From the NCBI RefSeq assembly GCF_014696615.1, contig NZ_JACJQJ010000005.1, forward strand, positions 1-64,000: a stretch of DNA of 64,000 nt, read 5' to 3'. The DNA is from Nostoc linckia FACHB-104 (GTDB lineage: Bacteria > Cyanobacteriota > Cyanobacteriia > Cyanobacteriales > Nostocaceae). Position 1 is the stretch's first letter; each line of letters starts with the position of its first letter. Below the pieces are notes generated by a model. The model was not told the DNA's origin. It ran no database searches and worked only from the letters and a program-made list of their open reading frames with translations. This document shows positions 1 through 9,523 of this stretch, in pieces. Both the position numbers and the translations under genes were made by a program.

Positions 1-333
1 AACTAAAACGCCCAAGTATTCTTATGTGCTTGGTTTGATTTGAATTGTCACGGGGTAAGGCGCAGCCCTACCCGCTCTTTGTGCCAGTTGCGTAAGTCCT
101 GGTGGATACTAAATCCAATCAGGGGTGAAAGAAATAATATCAACTCAAATAATGTTTGCGACACATCAATATATTCTAGAGGGCAAGGCAATGCCTTGCC
201 CCTACAATTTGTCGCCTTCTTTTTTCAAATTGGTATAACTAGAAATACCACCATACAAAAATACTGTTTTTATTCATAAATTAGTGTTCTAATCACAGAG
301 AAAATAGAGGTACTAGCAGAAAGGAAGACGAAA
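1..333. other. Intergenic region with dispersed repeats
   Basis: I see no convincing gene here; an 80-codon open frame at 40-279 resembles nothing and runs through repeats. Positions 82-101 are the exact reverse complement of 51978-51997 (CAGGACTTACGCAACTGGCA), part of a foldback element found there. Positions 181-201 form a palindrome with arms GGGCAAGGCA and TGCCTTGCCC around one base. The ribosome binding site AAGGAAG of the next gene lies just before position 334. Confidence 0.7.
181..201. repeat. Short perfect palindrome
   Basis: Ten-base arms GGGCAAGGCA and TGCCTTGCCC are separated by a single A. Palindromes of this kind are widespread intergenic repeats in Nostocales. No coding or terminator role is evident: there is no T-run and no gene ending just upstream. 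Confidence 0.7.
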
Positions 334-3000
334 ATGCAAAAATTGAATTATCGTTTTTATCCTAGGTTGAAGAGATATAAATTAATAAACTTAGTAATTT
401 TTATTACTTTACTAACAAGCTTCTTACCTTTAAACCCAAGTTTTACAACTGTTTCTGCGGTATTAATAGCCCAAACTCTTACTCGCCAGGAAGCCGATCG
501 CATTTTTAAACAAGGTGTAGCCCAGTATCAAGCCAAGCAATTACAATATGCTATTGGGTCTTGGCAGCAAGCAATGACAGCTTATCGTAGCCTGAAAGAC
601 CTTGTGGGTGAAGCAACAACCCTGAAAAATCTAAGTGCGGTTTATATAGAACTCGCCGACTATCCCCAAGCGATCGCACATTTACAACAATACCTGAATC
701 TGACGCGAGAGTTGCGCGATCGCCAAGGTGAACAAGCAGCTTTAGTCACACTCGCAGATATCTATGCTAGCCAAGAAAATTATGCCAAAGCAGTAGAATT
801 CTATCAACAAGGTTTAAAAAATATTCCACAATCGCAGCCAAATTTGGCAGCCGCAATTATTCTCGGTAATTTAGCCAAGGCTTACCGAATATTAGGTCAA
901 TATAATAGTGCGATTGAATTAAATCAAAAAGCTTTGCAAATCTCGCGTACATTAAAAGACCGTAAAATAGAAGCAAAGTTATTAATTAATCTTGGTAATG
1001 CTTACAAATCCTTGGGTGATTATGACAGTGCATTTAAAACTTTTCAAGAAAGTTTAAAGATTGTACAGGAAATTAAAGATAGCACTGTGGAATCTATTGC
1101 TTTAGGCAATTTAGGCGCAGCAGCAGCTGACCAGCAAAAGTATGAACAGGCGATTGCTTTCCATCAACAAAGCCTAAAAATTAGTGAAGCAATTAATGAT
1201 GCTACCGGAAAAGCTAGCACTTTAATTAACTTAGGTTCTAATTATTATTCCCTAGGCGATCGCCCAAAAGCCCTAAGCTATTATCAACAGGCTTTAGAAA
1301 TTGCCAAAACTGCCAAGAATAATAAACTCGAAGCTGAAGCTTTGGGTAGTTTGGGATTAATTTATGAAGACTTACAACAGTATCCCCAGGCGATTCAACA
1401 TCAACAGCAAAGTTTAGCAATTTTCCAGAAAATTGGCGATCCAGCAGCCCAAGGGATGATTTTTAATAATTTGGGACATGCTTTTTTTAGTGCTGGCAAA
1501 TTGAATGATGCTGAATTACAATTGCGGTCGGCAATTAAACTACTTGATAATCTCCGTTTGGGGCTGAGTGATATCTATAAAGTCTCAATTTTTGATACCC
1601 AAGTCTTTACTTATAATTTATTACAACAAATCTTAATTACTGCTAAAAAACCGGAAGCAGCTTTGGAAGTTTCTGAACAAGGACGAGCCCGTGCTTTTGC
1701 TGAATTACTAACTAGAAAATTAACTATAAACGCTGCCAAACCTAACGCATCTGTGAAATCAGAGGCTTATAGTTCATCAGCTAATACTTCACCTAATATT
1801 GAGAAAATTCGCCAAATCGCCCGCCAGCAAAACGCCACACTCGTAGAATATACTATTATTCCAGACGATGATTTTAAATTTCGTGGCAAGCAACGGGGTA
1901 GAGAACAGGAATTATTTATTTGGGTAGTGCAACCAAATGGTAAAGTTAGCTTCCGCCGCCGTGATTTAAAATTTTTGTGGCAAACAGAATACAAGTCTTT
2001 AGAAACCCTGGTCAAAAATAGCCGCGAATTCATGGGTATTGACGATGGCCGTGGTCTTTTTTCTACAGAAGTGATCGTCAATCAATCAAGTCAGAAAAAG
2101 CAGTTACAACAACTGCATGAAATTTTAATTTCACCCATTGCTGATTTACTACCATCAGATCCCAATGCTAACCTTGTTTTTATCCCTCAAGAGTCTTTAT
2201 TTCTAGTTCCCTTCCCAGCACTGCAAGATAAAAATGGTAAATACTTAATTGAACAGCATACTATCCTGACTGCGCCTTCAATTCAGGTGCTAGATTTAAC
2301 AAGAGGACTGAGAGAAAGAAGAAATAAAAATAGAGGAAACAATGCCTCAATCAGAAGGTTTCAATCATCAGCTTTGATTGTCGGCAATCCTGCACCCATG
2401 CCGATATTACTTAAAACGCAGTTAAAAGCACTACCCAACGCCGAGAAGGAAGCAAATGCGATCGCTAATCTATTGCAGACAACTGCAATGACTGGCGAAA
2501 AAGCCACCGAAACGAACATACTGCAAGAATTACCCAAGGCCAGACTCATACATTTGGCTACCCACGGCTTATTAGAATACGGTAGTCAAGGTGGTAAAAG
2601 TTATGGGCAAGATTTAGGCATACCAGGTGCGATCGCTCTGGCTCCGACTTCGGCAACAAATAATGGTTTATTGACAGCCGATGAAATTATCAATCTCCCC
2701 CTCAACGCAGAGTTAGTTGTTCTTAGTGCATGCAGTACTGGACAAGGTAGAATTTCTGGTGATGGTGTCATCGGGCTATCTCGTTCCTTCATTTCTGCAG
2801 GAACAGAAAGTGTATTAGTTTCTTTGTGGTCAGTTCCCGATAAAGCCACAGCCGATTTAATGACCGAATTTTATAGTCAGCTACAGCAAAATAATCATAA
2901 AGCCCAATCTTTGCGAAATGCCATGCTCAAGCTGGTGAAGGAATATCCTGAAACTCCTAAGAACTGGGCGGCGTTTACTCTCATTGGGGAAGCAAGGTAA
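334..3000 (+). CDS. TPR-CHAT protein (caspase-like, HetF-associated with TPRs)
   Basis: Predicted exported or membrane-tethered caspase-like protein of 888 residues. A hydrophobic stretch at about residues 18-43 looks like a signal peptide or anchor. Residues 50-410 are tandem tetratricopeptide repeats of about 40 residues (recurring pattern ALGNLG.AY...Y..A). The C-terminal third is a CHAT domain with the expected pair His744 (in HLATHG) and Cys800 (in LSACSTG), followed by the usual GVIGLSRSF and SLWSV segments. CHAT is the caspase-type peptidase clan of HetF and of TPR-CHAT proteases; the substrate here is unknown. The start is supported by AAGGAAG about eight bases upstream. The next gene is convergent, so it is probably transcribed alone. 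Family assignment is firm; a proteolytic role is inferred from the dyad. Confidence 0.9.
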   Translation: MQKLNYRFYPRLKRYKLINLVIFITLLTSFLPLNPSFTTVSAVLIAQTLTRQEADRIFKQGVAQYQAKQLQYAIGSWQQAMTAYRSLKDLVGEATTLKNLSAVYIELADYPQAIAHLQQYLNLTRELRDRQGEQAALVTLADIYASQENYAKAVEFYQQGLKNIPQSQPNLAAAIILGNLAKAYRILGQYNSAIELNQKALQISRTLKDRKIEAKLLINLGNAYKSLGDYDSAFKTFQESLKIVQEIKDSTVESIALGNLGAAAADQQKYEQAIAFHQQSLKISEAINDATGKASTLINLGSNYYSLGDRPKALSYYQQALEIAKTAKNNKLEAEALGSLGLIYEDLQQYPQAIQHQQQSLAIFQKIGDPAAQGMIFNNLGHAFFSAGKLNDAELQLRSAIKLLDNLRLGLSDIYKVSIFDTQVFTYNLLQQILITAKKPEAALEVSEQGRARAFAELLTRKLTINAAKPNASVKSEAYSSSANTSPNIEKIRQIARQQNATLVEYTIIPDDDFKFRGKQRGREQELFIWVVQPNGKVSFRRRDLKFLWQTEYKSLETLVKNSREFMGIDDGRGLFSTEVIVNQSSQKKQLQQLHEILISPIADLLPSDPNANLVFIPQESLFLVPFPALQDKNGKYLIEQHTILTAPSIQVLDLTRGLRERRNKNRGNNASIRRFQSSALIVGNPAPMPILLKTQLKALPNAEKEANAIANLLQTTAMTGEKATETNILQELPKARLIHLATHGLLEYGSQGGKSYGQDLGIPGAIALAPTSATNNGLLTADEIINLPLNAELVVLSACSTGQGRISGDGVIGLSRSFISAGTESVLVSLWSVPDKATADLMTEFYSQLQQNNHKAQSLRNAMLKLVKEYPETPKNWAAFTLIGEAR

Positions 3001-3070
3001 TCAATTTTGGATTTTAGATTGCTCCGTGTCCCCTTCCCCTTGTCCCCTTGTCCCCTTATCCCCCTACCTC

Positions 3071-4648
3071 TTACGCCGCCATCACTTCAGACTTCACCTT
3101 GGCTTCTGCTGCTAAAAATTCAGCAACTTGAGCTTCAATTTCATCCCGGACTATTTCGCGATACTCCACAAAATGCTCAATTTGGGCGCAAACCGATAAA
3201 TAGCTACTCACTCCACCAGGATTATACCGATACATATTCCATAAGTTGCGCCAGAACTGCCAGCGTGTGTTGCGTAACACGCCTTGACGGTAGCAGATGG
3301 TTAACAATGCCCGAATTACCTTCCACTTCAAGGCTTTTTTTGCACCTTTGCCTTTTTTGGGGTAAGTTGCTTCGCCTAAAATTCGATAGTGGCGGTAAGC
3401 ACGATCCAAAAATCGTGATGGCTCATACAATTCCCAGAAAGCTTCTACATATTCACGAGCGATATCTTCCAAGGGTCGAGTTGGTATAAAGTTCATCAAC
3501 GTAGTTTGGTTGATATTGGCAGATTTACTGCGGAGTCGTCCTTCCTTAGCTAAGCGATGCCACAAAGCTGTATCTGGCAGTGCTTGCAGCATACTAAATA
3601 AAGCTGTGGGAATCGCTGTTTGCTCCACAAACTTGACAATTCTGGCTCCAGCACCAGGCTTTTCACCATCAAAGCCAATAATAAAGCCAGCCATAACTCG
3701 CAACCCCGAACGAGTAATTTTGTGTACTGCTTCACTGAGAGAATCTCTCGTATTTTGGAATTTATGAGTCAAGGTGAGGCTTTCTTCATCAGGGGTTTCA
3801 ATTCCCAGAAAAACTGCTCCAAAATTACACGCCACCATTGAATCCATCAGTTCTTGGTCATTGGCTAAATCAACTGAAGCTTCCGTGGCAAAGGAAAATG
3901 GATAGTTATGTGCCACCATCCAAGGCTGGAGTTCCTTTAAAAATAATTTCACATTGCGCTTATTGCCGATGAAGTTGTCATCCACCATAAAAATGCTGCG
4001 CCGCCAACCTAATTCGTAGAGATAATCTAGTTCCGCTAGCAGCTGCGCTGGGGTTTTAGTGCGGGGTTTACGACCATAAAGGACAATAATGTCGCAGAAT
4101 TCGCACTGGAAAGGACATCCACGGGAAAATTGCACCGACATTTCTGCATAAGCTTCAAATTCCAGCAAATCAAAGCGGGGAATTGGAGTTTGAGTAACAT
4201 CAGGCCTTTCACCACCAGCGCGAAATACACCTTTAGATTGGCCTTGTGCGATCGCTTCTACAAATAACGGTAGAGTGATTTCCCCTTCATCTAAAATTAA
4301 GTAGTCTGTACCTACATCTTTGACTTCATCGGGTAAAGCTGTAGCATAAGGGCCACCCACCGCAACACGCTTACCTCGACGTTTAGCTTCTTTAATCTGA
4401 TCTAGTAAATCCTCTTTCTGCACAATCATCGCCGACAGAATCACCAAATCAGCCCAAGCCCACTCTGCTTCTGTGACTTGACGCACGTTCCGATCTACTA
4501 GCTTGAAGTTCCATTCTTGAGGCAAAATCGCAGCCACAGTTACCAAACCCAAAGGCGGTATCATTGCCTTACGGTCTAACAAAGCTAGGGTTTTTTCAAA
4601 AGACCAAAAACTTTTAGGAAAGCGTGGATATAAAAGTAAAACGTTCAT
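3071..4648 (-). CDS. B12-binding-domain radical SAM protein (DUF4070-type)
   Basis: A 525-residue protein with an N-terminal cobalamin-binding-like Rossmann domain (residues 1-140, with VGGPYAT) and a radical SAM core carrying the iron-sulfur motif Cys178-x3-Cys182-x2-Cys185 in SRGCPFQCEFC. The C-terminal 200 residues match the DUF4070-type extension seen in many cyanobacterial homologues. The family includes HpnP, the hopanoid C-2 methylase, and the N-terminal layout (YPRFPKSFWSFEK, IPPLGL) is similar. I do not see enough to call HpnP, and a paralogue of unknown substrate is as likely. It converges on the TPR-CHAT gene and has no partner gene in an operon. Radical SAM identity is firm; the methyl acceptor is unknown. 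Confidence 0.85.
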   Translation of the reverse strand: MNVLLLYPRFPKSFWSFEKTLALLDRKAMIPPLGLVTVAAILPQEWNFKLVDRNVRQVTEAEWAWADLVILSAMIVQKEDLLDQIKEAKRRGKRVAVGGPYATALPDEVKDVGTDYLILDEGEITLPLFVEAIAQGQSKGVFRAGGERPDVTQTPIPRFDLLEFEAYAEMSVQFSRGCPFQCEFCDIIVLYGRKPRTKTPAQLLAELDYLYELGWRRSIFMVDDNFIGNKRNVKLFLKELQPWMVAHNYPFSFATEASVDLANDQELMDSMVACNFGAVFLGIETPDEESLTLTHKFQNTRDSLSEAVHKITRSGLRVMAGFIIGFDGEKPGAGARIVKFVEQTAIPTALFSMLQALPDTALWHRLAKEGRLRSKSANINQTTLMNFIPTRPLEDIAREYVEAFWELYEPSRFLDRAYRHYRILGEATYPKKGKGAKKALKWKVIRALLTICYRQGVLRNTRWQFWRNLWNMYRYNPGGVSSYLSVCAQIEHFVEYREIVRDEIEAQVAEFLAAEAKVKSEVMAA

Positions 4649-5012
4649 GGAGATGATTGTTAAGCTTGAGTTTTTATTGCTGATTGTGTTTTTACGGCTG
4701 CAACTGTGGAGGATTATTTATACTTTTCTGAAGCAGCTAAATTGCTGGCATTGTTTGGTCAATTAAGAAACCATAGCAGAATAATGGTAGCACTTATTAC
4801 TAGATGCCATGTATCAATTCTGAGTTCCCATACACGCATTTACTTGTGGGAATATCTTACTTTTGATAGGTTTAACGAAATAGGATTAACTCTCAAGAAA
4901 TAAGGAAATAGGGAAAACATTTGACTGTTGGCTGTTGACTGTCAACGGTTAACAGTTAACAGTTAACAGCCACACAACTGAAATAAAATTGCTATAGCCC
5001 TGTTCAGGATGA
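4649..5012. other. Intergenic region with heptamer-type repeats
   Basis: Positions 4920-4972 are a run of GTTGACTGT and GTTAACA units with internal dyad symmetry, a short tandem repeat of the kind common in Nostocales spacers. A 65-codon frame at 4706-4903 has no recognisable features and is probably not a gene. The region separates the divergent upstream end of the radical SAM gene from the 3' end of the helicase gene. Confidence 0.6.
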
Positions 5013-6377
5013 TTACTTACTACCGATGGATCTGCGTGAGCGTTTTGCCGAACGACGTGATGCGGAAGAACTACCACCGGATTTTTTACCACCAGCTACA
5101 GTTCTTGGTGTCGATTGTTTAACCGATGTCTCTGGTGAAGATTTAGGTGTAGAACGAGCCGGACGCTTACCACCTTTAGGGCTGGGTTTGTGATTGCGTC
5201 CATCTGGAACTGTTTGGGACTGAGTATGGGGGTTGGCTCCAAAGCCAGCAACTACTTCAAAGGGCAAACGTTGTTCAATTAGTTTTTCAATATCTGCTAA
5301 CAGATGGTACTCATCAACGCAAACCAGGGATACTGCTTCACCTGACGCACCAGCGCGACCAGTACGACCAATGCGATGAACGTAATCTTCTGGTACAAAT
5401 GGCAAATCGAAGTTGACCACATGGGGTAGTTCGCTGATGTCAAGACCTCGCGCTGCAATGTCGGTTGCTACCAATACCTGTAAGTTGCCGTTCTTGAATT
5501 TCTCTAGAGCATGGGTACGGGCCGATTGGCTCTTATTACCGTGGATGGCTAGTGCTTGAATCCGCTCATCGCCCAACTGCTTCACTAGGCGATCAGCACC
5601 ATACTTAGTACGCGTGAATACTAAAACTTGGTACCAATTACCTTGGCGTATGAGGTTAGCAAGTAATTGCCGCTTCCTGTCACGTTCTACCTTGTAGACT
5701 TTTTGGATCACGGTTTCGGCGGTAACGTTGCGGCGTGCTACCTCGATCATCTTCGGGCGATTGAGTAGCCCGGCGGCGAGTTCCTTAATTTTTTCCGAGA
5801 AGGTGGCAAAAAATAGTAAATTCTGTCTTTGTTTGGGTAAAAGCGCAATAATGCGGCGAATATCCCGAATAAAGCCCATATCAAGCATCCGGTCTGCTTC
5901 ATCCAGTACTAATACCTCAATCTGCGACAGGTTCACCGTACCCTGCTGCACATGGTCTAGTAGTCGTCCTGGGGTAGCAACCAGAATATCCACGTGGCTG
6001 TTTAAACGCCGTTTTTGCTGACTAATGCTGACTCCGCCGAACATTACCATTGAGTTCAGTTTCAGATACTTGCCGTAGTCGCGCACGCTCTCCTCCACCT
6101 GTGCAGCAAGTTCGCGAGTTGGCGTAAGAATCAGCGCTCGAATTGGCGATCGCCCATTAGCTGTGCTTCTCAAGCTCTGATCGGACGACAAGCGATGCAG
6201 CAGCGGTAGGGTAAAGCTGGCGGTTTTTCCCGTCCCTGTTTGGGCACCAGCTAGTAAATCGCTACCCGATAACACCGCAGGAATAGCCTGCATCTGGATA
6301 GGCGTGGGTTTAGTGTACCCAAGCTCCGTGACAGCACGAATAATTTCATTGGACAAGCCGAGAGTAGAAAAAGACAT
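5013..6377 (-). CDS. DEAD-box ATP-dependent RNA helicase (RhlE type)
   Basis: RNA-unwinding ATPase of 454 residues with all helicase motifs in order: Q motif (PTPIQ), AQTGTGKT Walker [18 protein letters not shown], the second-domain motifs VFTRTK and [10 protein letters not shown], and [10 protein letters not shown] with the arginine finger. Motif III, normally SAT, reads FAT here (codons at 5802-5810), as noted in the findings. The last 90 residues are a disordered tail rich in Lys, Arg, Ser and Pro, typical of RNA-binding extensions in this class. Length and order fit RhlE-like enzymes. Likely roles are ribosome assembly or cold adaptation, by family analogy only. It is transcribed alone. 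Confidence 0.95.
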   Translation of the reverse strand: MSFSTLGLSNEIIRAVTELGYTKPTPIQMQAIPAVLSGSDLLAGAQTGTGKTASFTLPLLHRLSSDQSLRSTANGRSPIRALILTPTRELAAQVEESVRDYGKYLKLNSMVMFGGVSISQQKRRLNSHVDILVATPGRLLDHVQQGTVNLSQIEVLVLDEADRMLDMGFIRDIRRIIALLPKQRQNLLFFATFSEKIKELAAGLLNRPKMIEVARRNVTAETVIQKVYKVERDRKRQLLANLIRQGNWYQVLVFTRTKYGADRLVKQLGDERIQALAIHGNKSQSARTHALEKFKNGNLQVLVATDIAARGLDISELPHVVNFDLPFVPEDYVHRIGRTGRAGASGEAVSLVCVDEYHLLADIEKLIEQRLPFEVVAGFGANPHTQSQTVPDGRNHKPSPKGGKRPARSTPKSSPETSVKQSTPRTVAGGKKSGGSSSASRRSAKRSRRSIGSK

Positions 6378-6698
6378 AGAACTCCATAATTAACATCGGC
6401 CTGTCGCTTGTGGCAGCGTCAGTCTTAGGCTCCCGAATAAAGGTTTGAAGGGCTTTTTGGGCAGTAAACGCTAAGACTGAAAGCGAATGCCGCAGCTCTG
6501 AATTGTAACAGACTGTAGTTTGTTGTGCCGTGATGTTTTCTAACTTTACCCAAACAAGATGTAGGTGCAATTTAGATGTGCATCAGCTGATTTTCTTTCT
6601 CCCCCTGCTCCCAGCTTCCTCTGCTTCCTCTACCTCCTCTGCATACACAGCGTTCGCGTAGCGTCCCGCAGGGATGGAATATTTTTAGTTGGAAGTCC
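6378..6698. other. Intergenic region with dispersed repeat sequence
   Basis: No gene is supported; a 74-codon frame at 6346-6570 overlaps the helicase start. Positions 6596-6640 are a pyrimidine-rich simple repeat (CTGCTTCCTCTACCTCCTC type). Positions 6646-6673 carry a GCGTTCGCGTAGCGTCCCGCAGGG-type dispersed repeat similar to one at 62489-62530. The 5' leader of the helicase must lie here. Confidence 0.55.
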
Positions 6699-7310
6699 CT
6701 AATCAAGTACCTGCTGGTTAGGATAAAGGTTTGTAGCTATAGCTAGGAATGTACTATCCCCAATGACTACACCAGGTGAGAGAGTAGATCCAGCCCCCAC
6801 AAACACATCATTACCAATTTTGACCTTCTTGACATACAACATTAAATTTTGCTTGCGGGGCTTGATTATATGGGAAGAAATAGTGACACGATGTCCCATA
6901 ATTACGCGATCGCCTATTTCTATTAAACCGCGATCGGCAATCTCTAATCCTGGTGTCCAATAAACATCTCGCCCTACTTTAGCTCCCCACAATCGCAACC
7001 ATAACGAAAAAGCACCGGGAATCAATCGCAATATTGCTTCCAATACAGGAATTGCAATATAAATTACCTGAATTTGATGGCTACCCCACCAAGGACTATA
7101 TGAGTTACCACGTAAATAACTAATACCTTCCTGCACAGGATACACCCATTGATGTAAGCGGTAAACTAGCACAGGTAATCCATAAATAGAAACGAATACT
7201 GCCATAATGCTAAAGACGCTGGGTGAATAAGCGAGGTAGAATATTGCAGCCCCAGTTAGTATTAATATCAGGGTAGGAAAAAATAAAAGAATTGTACTTA
7301 AAATTGTCAT
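6699..7310 (-). CDS. Hexapeptide-repeat acyltransferase, WcaF/LbH family
   Basis: Membrane-associated left-handed beta-helix acyltransferase. The first 50 residues hold two hydrophobic helices. The C-terminal half has imperfect hexapeptide repeats (IGDRVIMG, VTISSHI, VKIGNDVFVGAGSTLSPGVVIGDST) that build the acetyl-CoA or acyl-CoA binding helix. The frame is open nine codons further upstream, but that extension is encoded by a repeat of GGGCATA units, so ATG at 7310 (203 residues) is preferred. It is the last gene of a codirectional run with the hydroxylase, Rieske oxygenase, ferredoxin and adenine deaminase (68 bp from the hydroxylase). This suggests it acylates the product of that run, but the acceptor is unknown. 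Confidence 0.8.
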   Translation of the reverse strand: MTILSTILLFFPTLILILTGAAIFYLAYSPSVFSIMAVFVSIYGLPVLVYRLHQWVYPVQEGISYLRGNSYSPWWGSHQIQVIYIAIPVLEAILRLIPGAFSLWLRLWGAKVGRDVYWTPGLEIADRGLIEIGDRVIMGHRVTISSHIIKPRKQNLMLYVKKVKIGNDVFVGAGSTLSPGVVIGDSTFLAIATNLYPNQQVLD

Positions 7311-7378
7311 ATAAATAGGGCATTGGGCATAGGGCATTGGGCATAGAAAGAGATATGCTCATGCCTTTTTTGTAAATC

Positions 7379-8125
7379 TTATGAAAATGGCCATAAAAGT
7401 TTTTGGCTTAATGATAAAGAAGTAGAAATTCCCATATTTGTAGGTAAATTTTTGCTTTCGTAATAAGTTTTATGTAGCTTATCCCACAATTTTAAGTTAG
7501 CACCATAATTGCAATTAAAAACTTCGCTGCAATGATGCCATGCATGATCCTGGGGTAATATTAACCAGGGAAATACAAATCGATATAGCCAGCTATTTTC
7601 ATCAATCATCAAGCGGCTATGTCGCCATAAATCTAGGGCAGAAGTCAGACTAACCCCTAGCAAATAAGCCGTTGGCTCGGATAGAAGATACAAAAATAAA
7701 GTGTGTATCCATAAATAAATTATTAACAAACTTGTCCACAGCGTATTACGAGAAGTACCTAATACATCCATCTGCGTCACAGTATGATGCACTTGATGTA
7801 CTTGCCACAGAAATTTACTATGTAATAAACGATGATTCCAATAATATAGATAATCAACTACAATAAAACTGATAATAAAAGACAAAATAGGTGAGATTTG
7901 TAATATCCCCTTTGAGTGTGGTAATAAATAATGGTAAAATTCATAAACTAAAGTAGCCTGTAATAAAGGAATAATAATTCCTTGAATCGTTAATCCTACA
8001 CCATCTAAAAGCCAATCTTCACGACTTTTGAGTTGAAATTGAGTTCTGCAAAATTGATTATTGATTGTCCATCCAAGCAAGAAAATAAATGCAATAAAAA
8101 TGATAATTTGTGCCAAATTATGCAT
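7379..8125 (-). CDS. Fatty acid hydroxylase / sterol desaturase superfamily membrane enzyme
   Basis: Integral-membrane di-iron oxygenase of 248 residues with four to five hydrophobic helices. The histidine boxes are complete: His98-x3-His102 (WNHRLLH), His110-x2-His113-His114 (HQVHH), a lone His169 and His194-x2-His197-His198 (HAWHH). These ligate the two irons in this superfamily, which hydroxylates or desaturates lipid, sterol or carotenoid substrates. The gene lies 53 bp downstream of a Rieske oxygenase and two genes from a ferredoxin that could supply electrons. The superfamily is certain; the substrate cannot be read from the sequence. Base composition is AT-rich, like the neighbouring acyltransferase. 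Confidence 0.88.
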   Translation of the reverse strand: MHNLAQIIIFIAFIFLLGWTINNQFCRTQFQLKSREDWLLDGVGLTIQGIIIPLLQATLVYEFYHYLLPHSKGILQISPILSFIISFIVVDYLYYWNHRLLHSKFLWQVHQVHHTVTQMDVLGTSRNTLWTSLLIIYLWIHTLFLYLLSEPTAYLLGVSLTSALDLWRHSRLMIDENSWLYRFVFPWLILPQDHAWHHCSEVFNCNYGANLKLWDKLHKTYYESKNLPTNMGISTSLSLSQKLLWPFS

Positions 8126-8178
8126 AATGAATAATTCTAAAAATTTTTATAAACAATATAACTTGATATGAATTACTA

Positions 8179-9201
8179 TCAAACCCAAAATGTTACCTTG
8201 AGCGATTGATTGGGCAAAAGTCGCGGATCTTCACCACGAGAAATTGCTGTTCTAATTGACTCTACAAACACATGAATTGTGTCCGCAGGAGTGTTAGAAA
8301 ATTGTGTACCGTATTTAGCGATCGCTTCTCCCTGAATACCCAAAATTTCAATGTCCTGGCGGATAATATGTTGAGCAGTCCACCACACCAAAGGACGTGC
8401 TAGCTTGTTCCAGATGCCATAGTTGTAGGTGACATCTGTATAAACCAGAGTGGAATTATCGCTTTCTGGGATAGATTGACTGGTAATGAACAGATGGCGA
8501 TCGCGCCCCATTTTATATTCCACAGAAGTAATATTAGGCATATAAAAGCGATCGCAATGTTTAATCTCTGCACCTTCACCATTAAGAAATCGGCTATACC
8601 AGCCTAAATTACTAGTTTCGTGACGATACTCTACTAAAACTGCGCCATTTTCCCGTTCCACAGTCATTTCTAACTTTTGTTGGCGAGAGGTACGGAATAC
8701 ACCAGGATGTACAAAAGCTGTGTGGGGAATATCAATAAAATTCTCTGCACAATTAGTAACGTTGTTAGCAAAACGGTTAATTACCCGCACCGTTTCCCAA
8801 CCAGGTTCTCCATAATTTGGCATAGAAAATGGCTGAAACTCTTCGCTGGGAGTCTCCGCTAACCGCACATATATATAACCATCCTGTTCTTTAGTGGCGT
8901 AACGCTTGGCTTGACGCTGCTGCGAAGGTTTGAAATCTTCTCCTTCAGCCGGAACTGCAATCACCTTGCCATTTTCATCGTATACCCAACCATGATAAGG
9001 ACATTGCAAAGCCCCTGCACAGACTTTACCAGTTGATAGACGACTACTGCGATGCAAACAGCGATCGCGCAACGCTACAGGTTGTCCATCTTCGCCACGA
9101 AATATTGCTAGCCACTCGCCTAAAACAGTTCTTGCTAATACCTTGTTTGGTGGTAGTTGCTCACTGAGTGCGACAATATACCAAAAATCTGCAAATTGCA
9201 T
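8179..9201 (-). CDS. Rieske non-heme iron oxygenase, copy 1
   Basis: Oxygenase alpha-subunit-type protein of 340 residues. The Rieske [2Fe-2S] site is Cys48-x-His50 and Cys67-x2-His70. The mononuclear iron site is seen in the segment with Asp158, His160 and His165 (IDIPHTAFVH). A helix near residues 280-290 (RQDIEILGIQGE) probably supplies the acidic ligand. It resembles single-component vanillate-demethylase and PaO-like enzymes more than the two KshA-like copies further along. The gene starts 31 bp after the ferredoxin gene, a likely electron donor, and is followed by a membrane hydroxylase. Chemistry is inferred from family; the substrate is unknown. Confidence 0.9.
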   Translation of the reverse strand: MQFADFWYIVALSEQLPPNKVLARTVLGEWLAIFRGEDGQPVALRDRCLHRSSRLSTGKVCAGALQCPYHGWVYDENGKVIAVPAEGEDFKPSQQRQAKRYATKEQDGYIYVRLAETPSEEFQPFSMPNYGEPGWETVRVINRFANNVTNCAENFIDIPHTAFVHPGVFRTSRQQKLEMTVERENGAVLVEYRHETSNLGWYSRFLNGEGAEIKHCDRFYMPNITSVEYKMGRDRHLFITSQSIPESDNSTLVYTDVTYNYGIWNKLARPLVWWTAQHIIRQDIEILGIQGEAIAKYGTQFSNTPADTIHVFVESIRTAISRGEDPRLLPNQSLKVTFWV

Positions 9202-9232
9202 AGTTGATAGTGGGGATTGCTGAGAGCGATCG

Positions 9233-9517
9233 TTAGGTTATGCGAATTTCAATATTATTTGTGAGTTCAATCTGACAGACTAATCGTGCCTTTTTATTAT
9301 CGGGAGCTAATGCATCTAGCATTTCTTGTTCATCAGGTTTGGGCGGAGGAATTTCACCAATCACCTCAACCAAGCAAGTTCCGCAAATACCAGTGCGACA
9401 ACCAAATAATACAGGTGAATTTTGAATTGTCAGATGCTCTGATAAATTCTGATGGGGGGACAAATTAATAGAGGAATAGTTAGTTTCCGGAAAGGATATT
9501 TTACAGAGTTCAGGCAT
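9233..9517 (-). CDS. Plant-type [2Fe-2S] ferredoxin
   Basis: Small soluble electron carrier of 94 residues with the plant-type cluster ligands Cys40, Cys45, Cys48 and Cys81 (FGCRTGICGTC and LVCQIE). The arrangement fits ferredoxins that serve oxygenases. The spacing Cys-x4-Cys-x2-Cys is canonical. It starts 6 bp after the adenine deaminase stop and ends 31 bp before a Rieske oxygenase, so it is almost certainly cotranscribed and probably feeds the oxygenase and perhaps the membrane hydroxylase. No reductase gene is visible nearby; ferredoxin-NADP reductase elsewhere in the genome could serve. Confidence 0.92.
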   Translation of the reverse strand: MPELCKISFPETNYSSINLSPHQNLSEHLTIQNSPVLFGCRTGICGTCLVEVIGEIPPPKPDEQEMLDALAPDNKKARLVCQIELTNNIEIRIT

Positions 9518-9523
9518 AATTCA

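Noticed and set aside
40-279. 80-codon open frame
   Set aside because: It crosses repeats and has no domain, no good ribosome binding site and no supporting context.
3071-4648. Calling the radical SAM gene hpnP (hopanoid C-2 methylase)
   Set aside because: The architecture fits, but the same architecture is shared by several uncharacterised families, and no hopanoid genes are adjacent.
4706-4903. 65-codon open frame upstream of the radical SAM gene
   Set aside because: No recognisable features, and it lies in a spacer likely to hold a promoter.
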